The position numbers and the translations under genes are program-made. Shown in pieces: positions 63,696 through 64,000 of a stretch of 64,000 bases of DNA. Every line of letters starts with the position of its first letter. The first letter of the stretch is position 1. Source of the DNA: an uncultured Alphaproteobacteria bacterium (GTDB taxonomy: Bacteria; Pseudomonadota; Alphaproteobacteria; RF32; CAG-239); the NCBI GenBank assembly GCA_944391505.1, contig CALXTV010000003.1, positions 39,481 through 103,480 of the forward strand, written 5' to 3'. The notes beneath the pieces were generated by a model. That model was not told the origin of the DNA. It ran no database searches and worked only from the letters and a program-made list of their open reading frames with translations.

Positions 63696-64000
63696 AAAAA
63701 AAGACTTCTACATTATAGAAGCCTTTATAAAATGGTGAGCGCGTCGGACGGCCGAAGAAAAATCTGCGTTGCTGATTTTTCGAGGAGACGCAATGAGACT
63801 AGACTTTTGGAGCCAGCGGAGCGCCGCGAACAAAAGTCAAAGTCGGAATTGACCGAACCCTCGGGTTCGAAGCCCGACATCAAATAAAAAAAAGACTTCT
63901 ACATTATAGAAGCCTTTATTAAGTGGTGAGCGCGTCGGACGGCCGAAGAAAAATCTGCGTTGCTGATTTTTCGAGGAGACGCAATGAGACTAGACTTTTG
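63696..64000. repeat. 191-bp tandem repeat array entering from the right edge
   Basis: The unit starts with the CTTCTA/TAGAAG hairpin, continues GTGAGCGCGTCGGACGGCCG and a T-arm-like hairpin TCGGG-TTCGAAG-CCCGA (63861-63877), then restarts at about 63887. The second copy matches the first except three or four bases until the window ends. The first 44 bases of the unit also occur at 45705. The short open frame here (63660-63887) is repeat sequence, not a gene. No other gene was seen in 63593-64000. Confidence 0.85.

Noticed and set aside
63855..63885. tRNA gene at the right edge
   Set aside because: A T-arm-like hairpin (TCGGG-TTCGAAG-CCCGA) is present, but no acceptor, D or anticodon arm pairs around it.
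63660..63887. 75-residue protein at the right edge
   Set aside because: It lies in the 191-bp tandem repeat, is basic and low in hydrophobic structure, and is repeated with the DNA unit.

Overview
This window looks like the chromosome of a Gram-negative, flagellated, probably fermentative bacterium. The traits that point there are P-ring and hook-junction flagellar genes behind a textbook sigma-54 promoter, an EptA lipid A transferase, a Tat translocase and many oxygen-sensitive Fe-S and flavin redox enzymes. A rod-binding-only FlgJ, an ELM1-like protein and the general gene style suggest an animal-gut alphaproteobacterium; that placement is inference. The left 44 kb has moderate GC. The right 20 kb, except the type I secretion genes and the 3' two-thirds of the RTX gene, is clearly AT-rich and looks acquired.

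Layout. 1-5.3 kb: glycogen and maltodextrin operon (glgB end, glgX, malQ). 5.3-11.8 kb, minus strand: flgI-flgJ-FlgN-like-flgK-flgL. 11.9-22.9 kb: MFS transporter, ABC-F ATPase, lipoprotein, ybaK, a metallophosphoesterase with an Fe-S flavoprotein, a GltD-like oxidoreductase, and a SemiSWEET fused to a degenerate GGDEF domain. 23.2-25.5 kb: eptA with a polyprenol/diacylglycerol-kinase-like gene. 25.8-42.5 kb: a large redox region. It holds exported carboxymuconolactone-decarboxylase-like and cyclophilin-like proteins, aldo/keto reductases (one Tat-exported with two 4Fe-4S clusters), flavodoxins, larB-larC-larE with a nickel permease but no larA, a NapGH-like polyferredoxin, tatA-tatC, a LysR regulator, a hydrolase, a Tat-exported DUF362 protein and a second metallophosphoesterase.

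44.4-57.6 kb is an island bounded by 246-bp direct repeats, each encoding a 55-residue protein. It contains an orphan membrane protein, a fragment of an RTX gene, a four-gene operon (metallo-beta-lactamase-fold protein, E2-E1 fusion, JAB peptidase, patatin phospholipase), an unknown gene, a Fic protein, an AbiTii protein, and the ABC transporter and fusion protein of a type I secretion system. Right of it lie small membrane proteins, a 1535-residue RTX protein and the start of a 191-bp tandem repeat.

Three ideas tie the window together. (1) Three, perhaps four, promoters share a 19-bp spacer with an internal GAG-N4-CTC dyad typical of MerR-family targets, which would link the scattered redox genes into one regulon. 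(2) Exported redox enzymes, a polyferredoxin and Tat genes sit together, suggesting a dedicated periplasmic electron-transfer module. (3) The right arm resembles a polymorphic toxin plus defence island. Its E2-E1/JAB/patatin operon is laid out like type II CBASS, but a metallo-beta-lactamase-fold protein ending in glycine takes the place of the nucleotidyltransferase. No tRNA, rRNA or CRISPR was found. All family assignments come from reading motifs, without database searches.
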